Source: Sphingorhabdus sp. YGSMI21
GTDB lineage: Bacteria > Pseudomonadota > Alphaproteobacteria > Sphingomonadales > Sphingomonadaceae
Direction: 5' to 3'
NCBI RefSeq assembly: GCF_002776575.1
Contig: NZ_CP022548.1
Span: 3,611,001 to 3,675,000 of the forward strand
Length of the DNA: 64,000 bases
Positions 63,724 to 64,000 of the stretch are shown piece by piece (position 1 is the stretch's first letter; each line of letters begins with the position of its first letter). A model generated the notes under the pieces. That model was not told the origin of the DNA. It did not search any database and worked only from the letters and a program-made list of their open reading frames with translations. The position numbers were made by a program, and so were the translations under genes.

Positions 63724-64000
63724 TCAGGGAGCCGCTCGTTCCAACCTGTCTTTTCGGACATTGACCCGGACCGAGAAGCGGTCTCCGACCAGCGGGTCCA
63801 TGAAGCGCTGGTCTCGCACGGTCATATTGCTGCCATCCCTTTCAATAACCGGCATTCTCGACCAGAACAGGAAAGCGCTGGCGTCATCGCTGGTCGTTGC
63901 AAGGAAGGGAAGCAGCGCTCCGCTGGATTCGGGCATGGCCCGCTTTTCATTGAGAACCAGTCCGTCAAACAGATCATAAGCACCTGACCCGTAAGCAAAT
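63724..64000 (-). CDS. Probable metal-dependent hydrolase, C-terminal part
   Basis: The frame is open to the window edge, so the N-terminus is outside. The visible ~91 residues include FLFWSRMPVIERDGSN, then DQRFMDPLVGDRFSVRVNVR and the end. This resembles the end of inner-membrane DUF457/LexA-binding-like metal-dependent hydrolases (YdjM type). The metal-site residues are not in view, so this is a moderate call. Confidence 0.55.
   Translation of the reverse strand, partial: FAYGSGAYDLFDGLVLNEKRAMPESSGALLPFLATTSDDASAFLFWSRMPVIERDGSNMTVRDQRFMDPLVGDRFSVRVNVRKDRLERAAP

Overview
The window reads as a chromosomal segment of a high-GC alphaproteobacterium, most likely a sphingomonad (Sphingopyxis/Sphingorhabdus/Parasphingorhabdus-like). 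The basis is the atp order I-a-c-b'-b, the pyrF-trpF-trpB-trpA-accD-folC block, DUF885 and YkuD proteins, the SDR and serine-hydrolase complement, and REP-like palindromes of the 'ttcgac..gctc' type. The genus is an inference. No rRNA, tRNA, CRISPR array or complete insertion sequence was found.

Layout. 1-2.6 kb: 3' part of parE and a class A beta-lactamase-like hydrolase. 2.6-6.9 kb (minus): recO, leuB, metZ, apaG, LysR. 7-10.9 kb (minus): a membrane protein coupled to a peptidoglycan amidase, then uvrC. 11-13.7 kb (minus): F0 ATP synthase genes, with subunit c carrying an unusual acidic tail. 14-17.5 kb (plus): LysR regulator, nitroreductase and two NAD(P)-dependent reductases, ending in a perfect bidirectional terminator. 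17.6-21.4 kb (minus): ydbH-ynbE-ydbL, the envelope lipid-transport set. 21.6-24.3 kb: radC, an SDR and a phosphofructokinase. 24.4-35.2 kb (plus): purB, a LapA-like protein, pyrF, trpF, trpB, a 3.1-kb insertion array, trpA, accD, folC. 35-41.8 kb: AmpG-like permease, DUF1223 protein, RluB-like synthase, rsmD, uvrD. 42-44.8 kb: three exported proteins of unknown function. 44.8-45.8 kb: a dead HigB-like toxin gene and small conserved-looking ORFs. 46-64 kb: L,D-transpeptidase, DUF885 lipoprotein, MFS exporter, cysK, hydrolases, LpxO-like hydroxylase, acyl-CoA dehydrogenase with its MerR regulator, hisI, purF, SDRs, a class C beta-lactamase-like lipoprotein, cfa, photolyase and the end of a probable metal-dependent hydrolase.

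The standout is 28.9-32.0 kb. trpB and trpA should overlap by ATGA, but here they are separated by about 3.1 kb. This stretch holds six small membrane-protein ORFs and one palindrome-derived ORF. Five short ORFs punctuate them, each joining the first ~16 codons of trpA to the last ~35 codons (or fewer) of trpB. Nearly every unit starts inside the stop codon of the one before it (ATGA or TTGA), so the whole stretch can be read as a translationally coupled chain from trpB to trpA. Four of the five fusions are still open; one is frameshifted. The inserted genes are visibly AT-richer than their surroundings. Two of them share a four-helix layout with a two-cysteine loop. I know of no described system with this architecture.

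The remaining genes are mostly housekeeping. REP-like inverted repeats sit in several gaps of the trp-accD-folC-rsmD region, and near-identical copies bracket trpB-array-trpA.
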